Assembly: GCF_019649055.1 (NCBI RefSeq)
Contig: NW_026570304.1
Location: 1-64,000 of the forward strand
DNA length: 64,000 nucleotides
Direction: 5' to 3'
From: Paramacrobiotus metropolitanus
Taxonomy: Eukaryota > Tardigrada > Eutardigrada > Parachela > Macrobiotidae
Of the stretch, positions 21,672 through 31,625 are shown one piece after another; positions within the stretch are counted from its first letter, which is position 1, and the number at the start of each line of letters is the position of its first letter. Under the pieces are notes generated by a model that was given only the letters and a program-made list of their open reading frames with translations, did no database searches and was not told the origin of the DNA. The position numbers and the translations under genes were made by a program.

Positions 21672-22449
21672 TTGGTGCAGGCCAAAATGAAGCTACAGCA
21701 GTCGCCGGCGGGCGACGTCATGCTGGCGTCGGTGGTGCCCGCGGTTATGGAGACGGACGATGAGGAAGCACGGCTGCTGGTCCTCCCGGCGGAAGTGCAG
21801 CGGGAGGTGCTGGACATGATGGACACCCTGGAGCGCCTCAAGTGTCGCCGGGTGTGTTCGTTGTGGGACGCGCTGATCGGGAGGGAATGGCCGGTCATCT
21901 GGGTATCGTTCGCCCACTCCGAGCATGATCATGCAGCACTTCCACTGGGAGCTGTACGACTTCCTGATGGAGGATGTGCAGTTGCCCGGGGCGGCGGCAG
22001 CGGCGGAGCACTGCCAATGGGACGGCGGCGACGTCCTGAACGCGGATCAGCTGCCGGCCGCCGCGGCGGCGGTGCAGCGCGCGGTGTGGGTGGAGGGGAC
22101 GTTCAGCGGGCCGGTGGAGCACTTCCGCCGGGAGCCGGTCCCGTACGCGGTCAGTTGTCGCAGCGCGGAGCCGGTGGATGTGTACGGGGACGGCGAAGCC
22201 AACTACTGGCACCTGCAGCTGCCGGCGGCGGAGACCCCAGGAGGAGGATCCCCGGGTGCTGGTCCCGTACGGCAACGTGCCCTGGCAAGTGGAGGATGTG
22301 CAGGGGACGGCTGGTCTGGGTAGGCTGACGCGGCTGACCCGCTGCGAGTGCGCGCTGCAGCGCGAAAGGACGGCCACACTGGCCAGCCGTGCCGCTCAGT
22401 CTCCACACTCTCCACCTTCCCAAGCTCCACTTCCGGCCAGCCCCAACTA
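21672..22449 (+). pseudogene. F-box protein copy C (frameshifted or mis-spliced)
   Basis: An F-box is clear at the N-terminal part: LLVLPAEVQREVLDMMDTL then ERLKCRRVCSLWDALI. The reading frame then changes twice: to QHFHWELYDFLMEDVQLP (about 21930) and, near 22235, to EEDPRVLVPYGNVPWQVEDV...GLGRLTRLTRCECALQ. The latter matches the C-terminal motif of copy B. The first change could be spliced out by a GT-AG interval of 34 bases (ending ATGCAG), shorter than the other introns seen here; the second has no such explanation. F-box proteins recruit substrates to SCF ubiquitin ligases. This copy is probably non-functional unless the sequence has errors. Confidence 0.65.
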
Positions 22450-23074
22450 GGCGGCTAGCACGTACTCACCTCCCGATGGGCCGTAATTCCAGCTCTGATT
22501 ATTCGCCCTGGCCCCTGGGGGCCTGGCCGTTGCTCGATGGAGTCCCACCGCGGCGCCCGTTTCTTATCTTGTTCAACAATAAATTTGTTTCTTTTTGGCT
22601 AACAGTCAACAGGTTCGGCGTTGGATAGTCTTACGCCGGTGTTGTTGGACGATTATTTCCTTTATATTTTGATAATTAATAACGTTACCAGAGAAATAGG
22701 TGAAATTCAGCGGCTGCACTTATTCTGTTTGTTTATTTCTCTGCATTTCCTGTACAAGTCAATTGTGTTGTGATTACCAATGCGCCGGAAATTACAGCTG
22801 GGTGGAAAAATCCGTTAATAAATTTCTCTTTGTTACTCTGGCTAAGCAAAGATACTGCGCAGGTGAAGAGGGAATACTACGAGTACAAAGTGAAAAACAA
22901 TAACAATTATCGTTCACTGGCGGTTATTGAGACAACCTGCCTCGCACTGAACGCCACCAGATTACTAGTGCAGTATGCGATGCAACAGCCAACTAACGGT
23001 TAAAGTAACGAGTCCCGTCAGCGACGCGCAACGCGGACAATCATCAATAAGAACGCAGCGGATGGAGCAGTAAA
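22450..23074. other. Spacer, no gene seen
   Basis: Intergenic DNA between convergent copy C and the coiled-coil gene. Only short open frames without motifs. Confidence 0.45.
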
Positions 23075-24777
23075 TCAGCGCTTCGTCATGCGCGCGATGC
23101 GGACGGCCATCTCGCCGCACTGGCGCAGGGCCCCGGCGGCGTCGGCCATGTGGCTGTTCAGCGGCGCCTCCATGCCTGTACAAACAGCACCGGCTTGTCA
23201 CTGCACAGCCAACGAAACATGCGCGTGTTCTTACGGGGCAGGCGGACGCTGGCGGCCTCCTGCAGCGCCTGCGCGGCGCCCAGCTCCAGGTCCAGCTCGG
23301 CCAGCAGGACGTCGAGGGCGGCGTTGTGGGCCTGCAGGTGGGCGGCCTCCTCCTGCTGCGCGCGCAGCGTCTCCAGCTGCTCCTGCACCTGCTCCAGCAG
23401 CGCCTGGTCCAGCGCCGCGCGACTGGCCGTCTCCGTCTCGTCCTCCAACGGATTAATCTCCAGCAGACTGCACAGCTTCTCCTGCAATGCCCCCGCCGAA
23501 ATCACTATTAATCGTACCCAGTCCAGTGCGACTAACGTAAAAACCGCGGATTAAATACATTTATAATTTAAAAAAAAACACAACACCACCTTTCTTCCAT
23601 TTTTAATTATCAATATTATGCTACAAATATAAAATAAGTACAAAATTGCATGGAATATTTCAACTGCCGCCCTTACCCGGAAGGTGAGGATGCACTGCTC
23701 GGCGTTCTTGAGGTACATGTCGTGGAGGGAGCCGGTCATCTGCAGCAGTTGCTCCCGCGGCACCAGCAACGCTTTCCGCTTCCACATGCCGCGCAGCAGC
23801 CGCGACACCGCCTCCACCACCTCCCCGTACACCAGCTTCTCCACTGCGAATACACAACAGCAATATTCTGATATTACGTTCCCCCGCTTATGTAGAAAAT
23901 TTGCCCCAAAATCATCAAACATTAAAAACAATCAAATTATAATTTAAGCAATTAATTCAAATTTTTATCTAAAATTCAGGCAGAATGAATTATTTACTAA
24001 TTGCTAAATAAAGTAAAATAAAATTTTCCATTGTCGCCCTTAAAAAATTATGTCTAGAAATAATTAATTAATCATCAAATTTTAGCTTTGTTTCGGCTGC
24101 GGCATACTAAATCCATAAACTAATAAACTCATACGCAAGACTTTGTACTTCAATAATTTAAATTTGCAAAATGTCCCTTTGAAAATAAAAAAATCGTTTC
24201 GAGTAATCACGATTTGTTTATGAATTTTATAAATTAAATAGAAAAAATTACACTTAAATAAGCTACTACGCAGTAAGTACAGTAATAACGGAAAATAATC
24301 TACGTAAAATTTAAGGTTACAGTAATTTAAATGACTATTACTAAAGCTGCACATTGCCTGCAGATGCTGCAGCAGAAACAGTGCAAGCGCCACCTAACTG
24401 CTCCGGCATTTGTCCTCGAAGAGAAATCCCTCCAGCAGGCCGACGCACTGCGTCCGCTGCTGCTGGCTGGCCGTGGCCGGGCGGAAGGGCAGCGCGGGGA
24501 AGGCCAGCCGGCAGCGCAGCTCCTCGTACTGCTTCTGCTCCACGGCGCTCTTCTTGGCGGTCGTCCTGCCAGTGCCAGGCATGGGCAGGGAGCTGCGGCC
24601 TTCCAAGGCCAGACTGGCGTCCGTGGTGCACGAGCGATCCACCAGGCTGACGCTCTGACTGCTGTCCTGCGCCTGCACCAGCGTGTTCTCCACCAGGCTC
24701 TCCTGCTGCTGCTCCGAGTTCGCAATCCCAGACGACGCAACAGCGTCCTGGCTGCTGCCTCCCTGCATCGCCATCAT
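23075..24777 (-). CDS. Coiled-coil protein, 297 aa, family uncertain
   Basis: Four minus-strand exons: 24777-24399, 23843-23677, 23481-23235, 23175-23075. All splice sites are GT-AG and the sum is 298 codons with stop. The N-terminal ~100 residues are Ser/Gln-rich and probably disordered. They are followed by an alpha-helical stretch (EKLVYGEVVEAVSRLLRGMW, then REQLLQMTGSLHDMYLKN) and a long heptad-like coiled coil (ALLEQVQEQLETLRAQQEEA ... ALDVLLAELDLELGAAQAL). The ATG at 24777 is the first of a run (ATG ATG GCG ATG), preceded by GTGAAG; the frame is also open upstream. Helix-then-coiled-coil organisation and length recall small kinetochore subunits such as Mis12, but the resemblance is weak. 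The gene appears intact. Confidence 0.65.
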
Positions 24778-25850
24778 CTTCACTCCACAAACATCAATGT
24801 CTTTCAGTGCAGCACGATAATTGCCACTTCCTGACAAAAATAAAGATCTCGCAACTTTATCCCTGTCCGACAAGTGGTTTTGCTGAAAAAATATTCCCAG
24901 GAAATTTAAAAATAAAAATTAAAATTACTCAAGTTTACGATTTTAAGTTTTTAACTTCTGCCAGCGCACTACGCCGTCTCCAACTGATACGAACCCAACA
25001 AAGAAATTAAGTAATGCTGCTTTGACAGGGACATGGCCGCTTGCGCATCGAATGCATCGCGTAAAAAATACCTTGCAAAAGTGTCTATTTCACAATTTTC
25101 ATCGATCATCCCTTAAGATTTACCCATCAATCACAAATAATAAATAATGCGATGATTTATTCTGAATTTTGGAAATGAAAAATTGCATTTTAAGATTTAT
25201 AGAGCAGCCGTTGAAAAAATTGAATCTTGCATTTTACTGTTAGGTTACAGTTACAAAGCGGATAGCCTCCACTTCCCTGTAGCCAGCGAAAATGACTCAC
25301 GCCTCATAATAATACAAAACGCAGCAATCGCAGCCGCCTGGAGGCGGAGCATACACATGTGAACGAACTGTACGGTCTTGTCAACGGACCCGCCACGTTT
25401 CGTTCCCAAGCGTCGCAGTGCAAGCAAATGACAATATGAATTAATTTGATCTTTCCGGTTTGTTATCATTTACGGTGACTTTTCACTTTTTATGGCCAAA
25501 AGGTGCAGGAAAGACTAATAGCGAGGACAATTCGAGTGGTAATTAGCCAATGAAAAGGCTGTTGATGAGAAAGTCAGCTGCTGCGGTTCCCTGTATGAAC
25601 TTCCCCAGCACCGTGTCGATGACTGGCTGCGATGCGCCATAAAAGCACGCTGGCATCAGTCTCTCGCTTCACGTGAAGCGAGAGACTGGCTGGCTGCTGC
25701 AACGCGAGACTGCGCGACTTTTCCTGTTTCTCCTCTTTCCTCTCCTACATCCCCGTGTCGTCTTTCGATTTCCATGTTTTTTTAATTATTGACTGTTGCG
25801 CATCCCTTAGCAACTGCTGGACAGCGTGGTCCGTGCGTGGGTGAGGGAAA
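24778..25850. other. Divergent promoter region (coiled-coil gene / TRF2)
   Basis: About 1.07 kb between two divergently transcribed genes. It must contain both promoters and 5' untranslated regions. A perfect 32-bp palindrome lies at 25657-25688. A pyrimidine-rich run (TTTCCTCTCC) near 25730-25745 may mark the TRF2 transcription start, but this is a guess. Confidence 0.5.
25657..25688. promoter_or_regulatory. Perfect 32-bp palindrome with central CACGTG
   Basis: Bases 25657-25672 and 25673-25688 are exact reverse complements with no loop. The centre is CACGTG, an E-box. It lies about 160 bases upstream of the TRF2 ATG, so it is in the promoter or the 5' untranslated region. It could be a binding site for a bHLH dimer or a relic of an inverted duplication; function is inferred from position only. 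Confidence 0.85.
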
Positions 25851-28496
25851 ATGGCCGCGGTGATCTCTGGTGGCACGGTCGTTAACCCGAGCTTCGACAG
25901 CAGCAACGCGACTGCTGTCGTCGTCAACAGCGCCGTCCGTCACGAGCAGACAGCCCCGCTCAGAGCCAACGAGGAGCTGCGCTTCGAGCTGGTCAACGTC
26001 GTCTGCATGTTCAAGACGCACTGCCATCTGGATCTGAAGAAGTTGGCGCGGGAGGGCGCCAATGTCGAGTTCCGTCGTGATCCTCCGGTGAGAAATCAGG
26101 AGGGAAATGAATTATTCGTGACGATGATCGCATCGGGGGTGTAGCGTCACGAGGGTACTGCGGGGTGGCGCCTGCAGTGCTTGGCGTGTTATTTGTCCCT
26201 AGATTATAACCTCGCCTCGCCATTCAACAGACTTTGAGATTTCCTTGTGATTGTTGTGATTTTCGGGTTGTTTGATGCGTTTTCGTTTGGGAATTGCAGA
26301 GTGTGTTGATGAAAATCCGCAATCCGCGAGTGACGGCCAGTATTTGGAGTGCTGGCAAGGTGACTTGTATCGGTGCGAAGAGGTAAGATTGGCTTTTGAG
26401 TTTTAGCAGTGAATAAGGATAATCAGATAATGCAATAATTTGAAATTCCTGTTCTTGTTTGCTGTTTTCTTGAATTTTAATTTTTGAATAATTTAATGTT
26501 AAAATTTTGAGGGGTTTTTTTGCAGTTTTTTATGAAGTTCCCATTTACTGGTAGGATGTATACAGCTTACGTCAATAAAATAATGTAGCCTGACTTTTTA
26601 TCACTTTTATTACTGGTATATGTATGTGTGCATTAACAAGCCTAGCTGCAGTGTCACTTTCTAACGGTATATTCCTTGAGATTCGTTATCGTGCTTCCCT
26701 TTCGCCTTTCATTGCTTAAAGTGGAAGTATCTGGAACGACTAAAGCGACATTTTTCCCCAACTGAGTGGCGACTGCAGGTGCAGACGCGACTAGTTGCAC
26801 GTCAATTTGCTGATTAGAATTTCTCGAATCACTGACTTCCGGTGGCGACAAAAATGCAGTTAGTGCATTTTATACTAGTTCGCAGTATTACTAAAATGCA
26901 GCACACGTTGCAGAATTTTTTCACGGGTAGTACAATGAATTGATGGCTGGGAAAAGGATGGTTGGTTGAATTTGTGTGGGAATTTCGGAAAAAGGCTGGT
27001 GTTGGCGACTTAGTGTTGTTAGCATAGACATTAGACACTAGGCAGTGAGACACTCGCTACTTAACTGTTGGCGTTGCGGTGAGCGAAAGTGGTGTGTGCG
27101 TTGCGGAAAGGTGAATGCACTTGGCTGCGGTGGAATTAAGCGAGAGTGTGTGAGCATTATTCGTACTTCGTCGGCCATTAGCTACGACTACGAGCATGGA
27201 GATTGATTGTGTGTGATTCTGTAGTGGTGTGCGTGAGTCGTCTGACGAGGTTGGTTAACTTGATTTCTTCTCACTGGACACTGAATGACTGAATCAAAAG
27301 AAGTGTCTTTCTGTGGCGCAGTTCAGAATGTGCTTAGTGTTTAACGTTCTGGCCGTTTGGCGGAAACGTACAGAATACAGATACGTTCATGCATTCGGCG
27401 GTGTCGTTCGCCTTGAAAGAGCTGCAAGCGGACGAGCGCTGCCGGCTGTAGAATACTGTAGAAACTAGAATGCAGTTGGCGTCGTTTTGTTTGCTTCGGA
27501 CGTTGCTTGCGCCAACACCGTGTCTTGGCATTTTCGGCAGGGATTTCGATCGGATATTCCGTTCAGTAAATATTCTCATCTCCTTTTCTGACTTAGGTTA
27601 CAAATTAAAAATTTTTTGTAGGGAACAGGTACTCATAAAAAACTTCAGATAAATAACTAATAAATTTTTAGTAATTTTTTTTAATTATTTTAATAGGAAG
27701 AATAGGAAAAATTATAATATTATAAAATTATGGGAGTGGGCATTTGTCAGCAGTCGTATTATTGATCGTTCCGGCTGTTGTAGCGAGGCCGACGCGCATT
27801 TGGGAGCGCGGCGCGTGGCGCGCAAGATTCAGAAGTGCGGCTTTGGCGCCAAGTTCGTGGACTTCAAGATCATCAACTGCCTGGCGGTGGCCTATTTACC
27901 CTTCGGCGTCCGCATCGACCTCCTCAAGGACGCCTACCCGCACGAAGTCCAGTGAGTCAACCTCCGTCTTGGCTTTTTATTGCTGAATTTTATTTTATTT
28001 TTTTATAAAACACCGGAAGTGAGTATTTATTTTATGTATTAAATTGTGGCTGGATTTTAATTGATTTGTAATTAACAGCGGCGTTTTTGTACTGCAGGTA
28101 TGAGCCGGAACTGCACCCGGCGGCCTCGTGGAAGCTGCCGGAAGTGGGCGGCCAGATCCAGGTCTTTCAGACGGGCAACACCACCATCACCGGTAAAGGC
28201 CGTGATGCGCTGTCGTTCTATTGTCGTTAAACCATCATCTGTTAATGTGTCATGCAGCGCCGAACGCGATGAGTGCGCGCAAGACGCTGGCGAGCATCTA
28301 CGCCAAGCTGTACGAGTTCCGCAAGCCCAAGGACAGCGTCGAGCTGTCGCGGACGCCCTCGGGACCGCGGAAGGGGCGCAAACGCGGTCTTTCAGGCGGC
28401 GAGGCGGACGCGGAGGTGGACGAGTTCCAGGCGGAGCTGAAGGCCTTCAAGCTGGACGGCGACGAGGAGGAGGAGGACGAGGACGACGACGAGTGA
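25851..28496 (+). CDS. TBPL1: TBP-related factor 2 / TBP-like protein 1 (273 aa)
   Basis: Five exons: 25851-26087, 26300-26382, 27784-27951, 28098-28192, 28258-28496; phases agree and sum to 274 codons with stop. The protein has the two-repeat TBP saddle. Repeat 1 contains FELVNVVCMFKTHCHLDL, EGANVEFRR and NPRVTASIWSAGKVTCIGA. Repeat 2 contains ARKIQKCGFGAKFVDFKI, YEPELHPAASW, QVFQTGNTTITAPN and IYAKLYEFRKPK. The NVVC, YEPELHP and TGNTTIT variants point to TRF2/TBPL1 rather than TBP. The C terminus carries a basic patch (GPRKGRKRG) and ends in an acidic run of Asp/Glu, an extension not part of the saddle. The protein is expected to act in the nucleus in core-promoter recognition at TATA-less genes. 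Intron 2 is about 1.4 kb, the others 65-210 bp or so. It is the evident parent of three broken copies nearby. Confidence 0.93.
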
Positions 28497-29667
28497 CTGA
28501 CTGACTGTTCAACAGCAGTCGCCTCCAGGTTCCTGCTTGCTCAACCCGGCGCACCGCCCTCCTCTCATCCCGACCTGCACCGCGGCGCCCGGCACTCCTC
28601 GTCCTTGGCCGCCCTCCATCCGAATCCCGATCGCCCGAACGAATCGCCTCCCGGGGCGGCCAGTTGTGATGCTCTCCCGACGCTGACGGGGAATTGCGCC
28701 TGATACACTAACTGATTTGATAACGAGCCTCTGGTTCCATTTTGTTTATATTGTAATCTATCTACCGTCGCTCCTATTTATTGCCGCATTTTATCTAACC
28801 TGTCAACAGATCTGTCGTCGCGCCGGTCCAATGATAATCCGGCGCCCCGATGTAATCGTCCTTTGGTTTCCTCAGAATTAATGCTAACTGTACAGATGGC
28901 CTAATCGTGTATGTTTTCATCGTGCGAGTGAAGAGTGCGGTTTACTGTGGTATTAGATTGCCAACAGGTAATTATACCGCTGCCCGGCTGTTGTCGTTCG
29001 GCAATTCTGCAGAATCCCGCGCGGGATCCTTTCTTACTAATGTTGCATGCCTTTTGTTGTCCTTGCACAAGTTTTTAACCGAATAACCAGCACAGTCACG
29101 GTGTCAGTTGTCGTTGGAATCGGATTTGTACAGGTATTTTTGGTTTCGCAATAAACGCAGAATTAAACGCCAGCTGGCTGTTATATATCTGTAGAAGGAG
29201 AAGTACTTACTCGTATTTTAGATTTTTCTAAGCGCTCGACAAAACGAGTTATTCACACGATATTTATTTTTAAACAGATTTTTGTGCAAGTGTAGCACAA
29301 ACTTCATTCGCGTGAGCAGCGTCGCAAGATACCAGCTGTCGGGCAAAAATGGATTCGCAATCTCATTAATTATAAAATTTCTTAAAGATTAGCTAATTAA
29401 TTGCAAGAGAAATCTTCGACACGTCACACGGCAGTCACGGCGCGCACCTAGGACGTACCGCCACGAGGCGGCAGAAACTCTGTGTGACTGCAGCCTTCGG
29501 CGGTTGGCAGCGCGCGCGGTAAAGCGTTGCGGAGCAGAAAGGAAACATTATTTTTTGCTCACTCATCATTCATGACTCACAATTTTCAGGCACAGTAACA
29601 AGTCAAAGTGGTTCGCATTTATTAGTTTGTATTTCGCTGCATAAATGGTGGCATGGCATGTGTGTAG
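28497..29667. other. TRF2 3' region and spacer
   Basis: Holds the TRF2 3' untranslated region up to a polyadenylation signal at 29150-29155 and then about 500 bases without a gene up to zinc-finger copy C. Confidence 0.6.
29150..29155 (+). terminator. AATAAA polyadenylation signal, TRF2
   Basis: AATAAA about 650 bases after the TRF2 stop codon; it is the first canonical hexamer noticed downstream on this strand. Confidence 0.55.
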
Positions 29668-30411
29668 AACGTGGCGGAAGTGCACTACCTGTGCGGCATC
29701 GCGCCCTGTGTGCAGCACGCGAGTAAAGGTCAAACCCAGCTGCACGATCATTTGCTGGCGGAGCATCTGGCCTTGGTGAGCATCACGACGAAGACCTACC
29801 ACCGCTGCCCGGCCGCTGCACAGGTGCGCGACACATCCGCTGCCTGCTGCTGCCCGCTTTACCCCTTTTTGATGTTCCGCAGGGATGTGCCGTTGTGACG
29901 CGCGCCGCTGACCGCCAGATGGAGGCGCACATCCGGGCCGTGCATCCGCAGCTGCTGGGCCTGGCCAGCGACTACTCGGAGGCAGCCAAAGAGGTGTGAT
30001 GGAAAGAGTAGTTGAATATTTATTTAACATGTAATACAGTCTACTTTGATTTGTATTTTGTAACGGGTGACAGGAGCGAGCGCGGCTGGAGCGTCTGGCG
30101 GTGGAGACGGCCGAGTGCGTCGGCGAGGCGCTGAGCCGCAGCGTCGACACGGAGGACGCCGCGCCAGCAGTCCCTTGCTCTGCGACTACCACTGCCCCGT
30201 CGCGGAGAGTGCAGGTTGGGAGTCGTGCAGTCCCTTCCTCTCCTCACTCCCTGAATCTATGACAATGCGGTTGAATTATCATTTTTCTCCGCAGGGCTGC
30301 CAGGCGGACTATCCCCAGCGCGACTACATGCTGTGGCACACCACCGCGACGACTGGAATCGCCCGGCGAGTGTTGAGTGCTTTCTGGTCGCTGACAGGCA
30401 ACTGTAGCTGA
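29668..30411 (+). pseudogene. Zinc-finger gene copy C (3' half only, frameshift)
   Basis: Matches the last four exons of the intact paralogue: 29668-29823 (YLCGIAPC...HLLAEH), 29883-29993 (GCAVVTRAADRQMEAHIRAVH; 111 bases as in the parent), 30074 to about 30207 (ERARLERLAVETAECVGEAL), and from 30295 (GCQADYPQRDYMLWH). The N-terminal four exons are missing, and no start codon or promoter is recognised. The third exon has lost frame just before its final finger cysteine: the parental DYHCPV is readable only in another frame. The last exon loses the terminal His of the finger (WHTTATT for WHIGADH). Confidence 0.75.
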
Positions 30412-30924
30412 TTAACTGCCGGGACAATTTTGCAGGAGTAATGCAGCGACATCTGCCGCCAGTTGTCCGTCAGTCCGAGTCTCCTCCTGCCCATTCTCAG
30501 TTTCTCGCTCACAGACTGACACTATTTTTCTACAAGTTGCCTTTTCCGTTGGCTGAATGTTTTGTATGTTTTTGCTCCCACTGAGAGCAATATTCTGTTA
30601 TTTGGTTATTGTCCGGTTAACGTTGCGCATCTATCAAGTTGGACTGTTCGTTCTTGTGGCGCTTTTCCAAGTTGCGACGGTAGACAGACAACGGAATTAA
30701 AATACGTACGATATCACTTTGGTAGTGTACAAGTGTACAGTACACATAAAACTCGTAGCACTTGGCGGAACTACATGTACTGAGATATACTGAGATGTAC
30801 TCGTAATATTGGCCAAGGTCTGGCGCACGCTCAACGCGATCGGCGCTGCGAGCGGGCGAGGTACTCACACCATAGAGGATGATTCAGTCTTGCCCCAACG
30901 ATAGATCGTCCGCATATTTACCGA
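30412..30924. other. Spacer, no gene seen
   Basis: About 500 bases between copy C and TRF2 fragment 3. Some text after 30434 (CATCTGCCGCCAGTTGTCC...CTCAGTTTCTCGCTCAC) resembles the flank after copy B (about 19918-19965), so the duplication extends past the coding part. Confidence 0.5.
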
Positions 30925-31010
30925 TGATGGGGGTGTTACCCGTCTGGAAGACCTGGATCTGAGTCATCTGACTGCCCACTTCCGGTAGAGGCGGGGCACT
31001 GCCGGGCGTG
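30925..31010 (-). pseudogene. TRF2/TBPL1 fragment 3 (exon 4 copy)
   Basis: On the minus strand the sequence contains CCGGAAGTGGGC, ATCCAGGTCTTCCAGACGGG and AACACCCCCATCATCGGTAAA, matching the second half of TRF2 exon 4 and its splice donor. A six-base insertion (CAGATGACTCAG for CAG) is present. It is a single exon-sized remnant with no neighbouring exons found. Confidence 0.85.
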
Positions 31011-31625
31011 AGCGCAGCAGTGAATAGGAAGTGAGTTCACAGTGACAAGCTGGACGAACGGGATGATGGGTGCATCATCCCGAGAAGTCAACCAAAGCAA
31101 CATCGTTGACAAGCATTTACTCAACAGGTGCACAAGCAGGACAAGCGGAGCCAGCATCCATTCAAGCCATTCTCTAATGCAACGTGCGTTCCATTCTGTT
31201 AGACATTCAACCGACAAAAGTGTAGAGAAAAGAAGGATGAATCACACCGTTACGCGGTGAGAACAACAACCAGTGAACAGTACAGAATACCAACAACACT
31301 GTGAACAAGGCGGTCATTCGACTACTCTCGTTACAATATTAGCTTCGTGGAAAAGGTCACGGTAGCACTCCATCGTCGTGAGATGTGCAGTTAAGCAAAC
31401 GCCTAATCCGGTTCCAGTGGTTAACGTAGTAACGTAAGCCATCGAGTAAAAGTGCTGAATTTACCGAATTAATTTTATCGGTCTCCACGAAAGGGAAAAC
31501 ACGTTTGTTTTTCTAAAAGGTTAAGACGCCATTTTAAGAAACTTCCCCCGTCCACGCGACAGACCGCTGCAAAACGAATCCTCCCGGCTCCCGGCAATTA
31601 GACGCTGCGTCCCACCGACGAGAAA
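31011..31625. other. Spacer and 3' flank of zinc-finger gene D
   Basis: No gene seen. It contains a perfect 10-bp-stem hairpin with a 4-base loop at 31059-31082. It must include the 3' untranslated region of the minus-strand gene that ends at 31626; no AATAAA was recognised. Confidence 0.45.

Noticed and set aside
31059-31082. 10-bp hairpin with 4-base loop as a regulatory element
   Set aside because: Short stem, no positional link to a gene end; such stems occur by chance at this window size.
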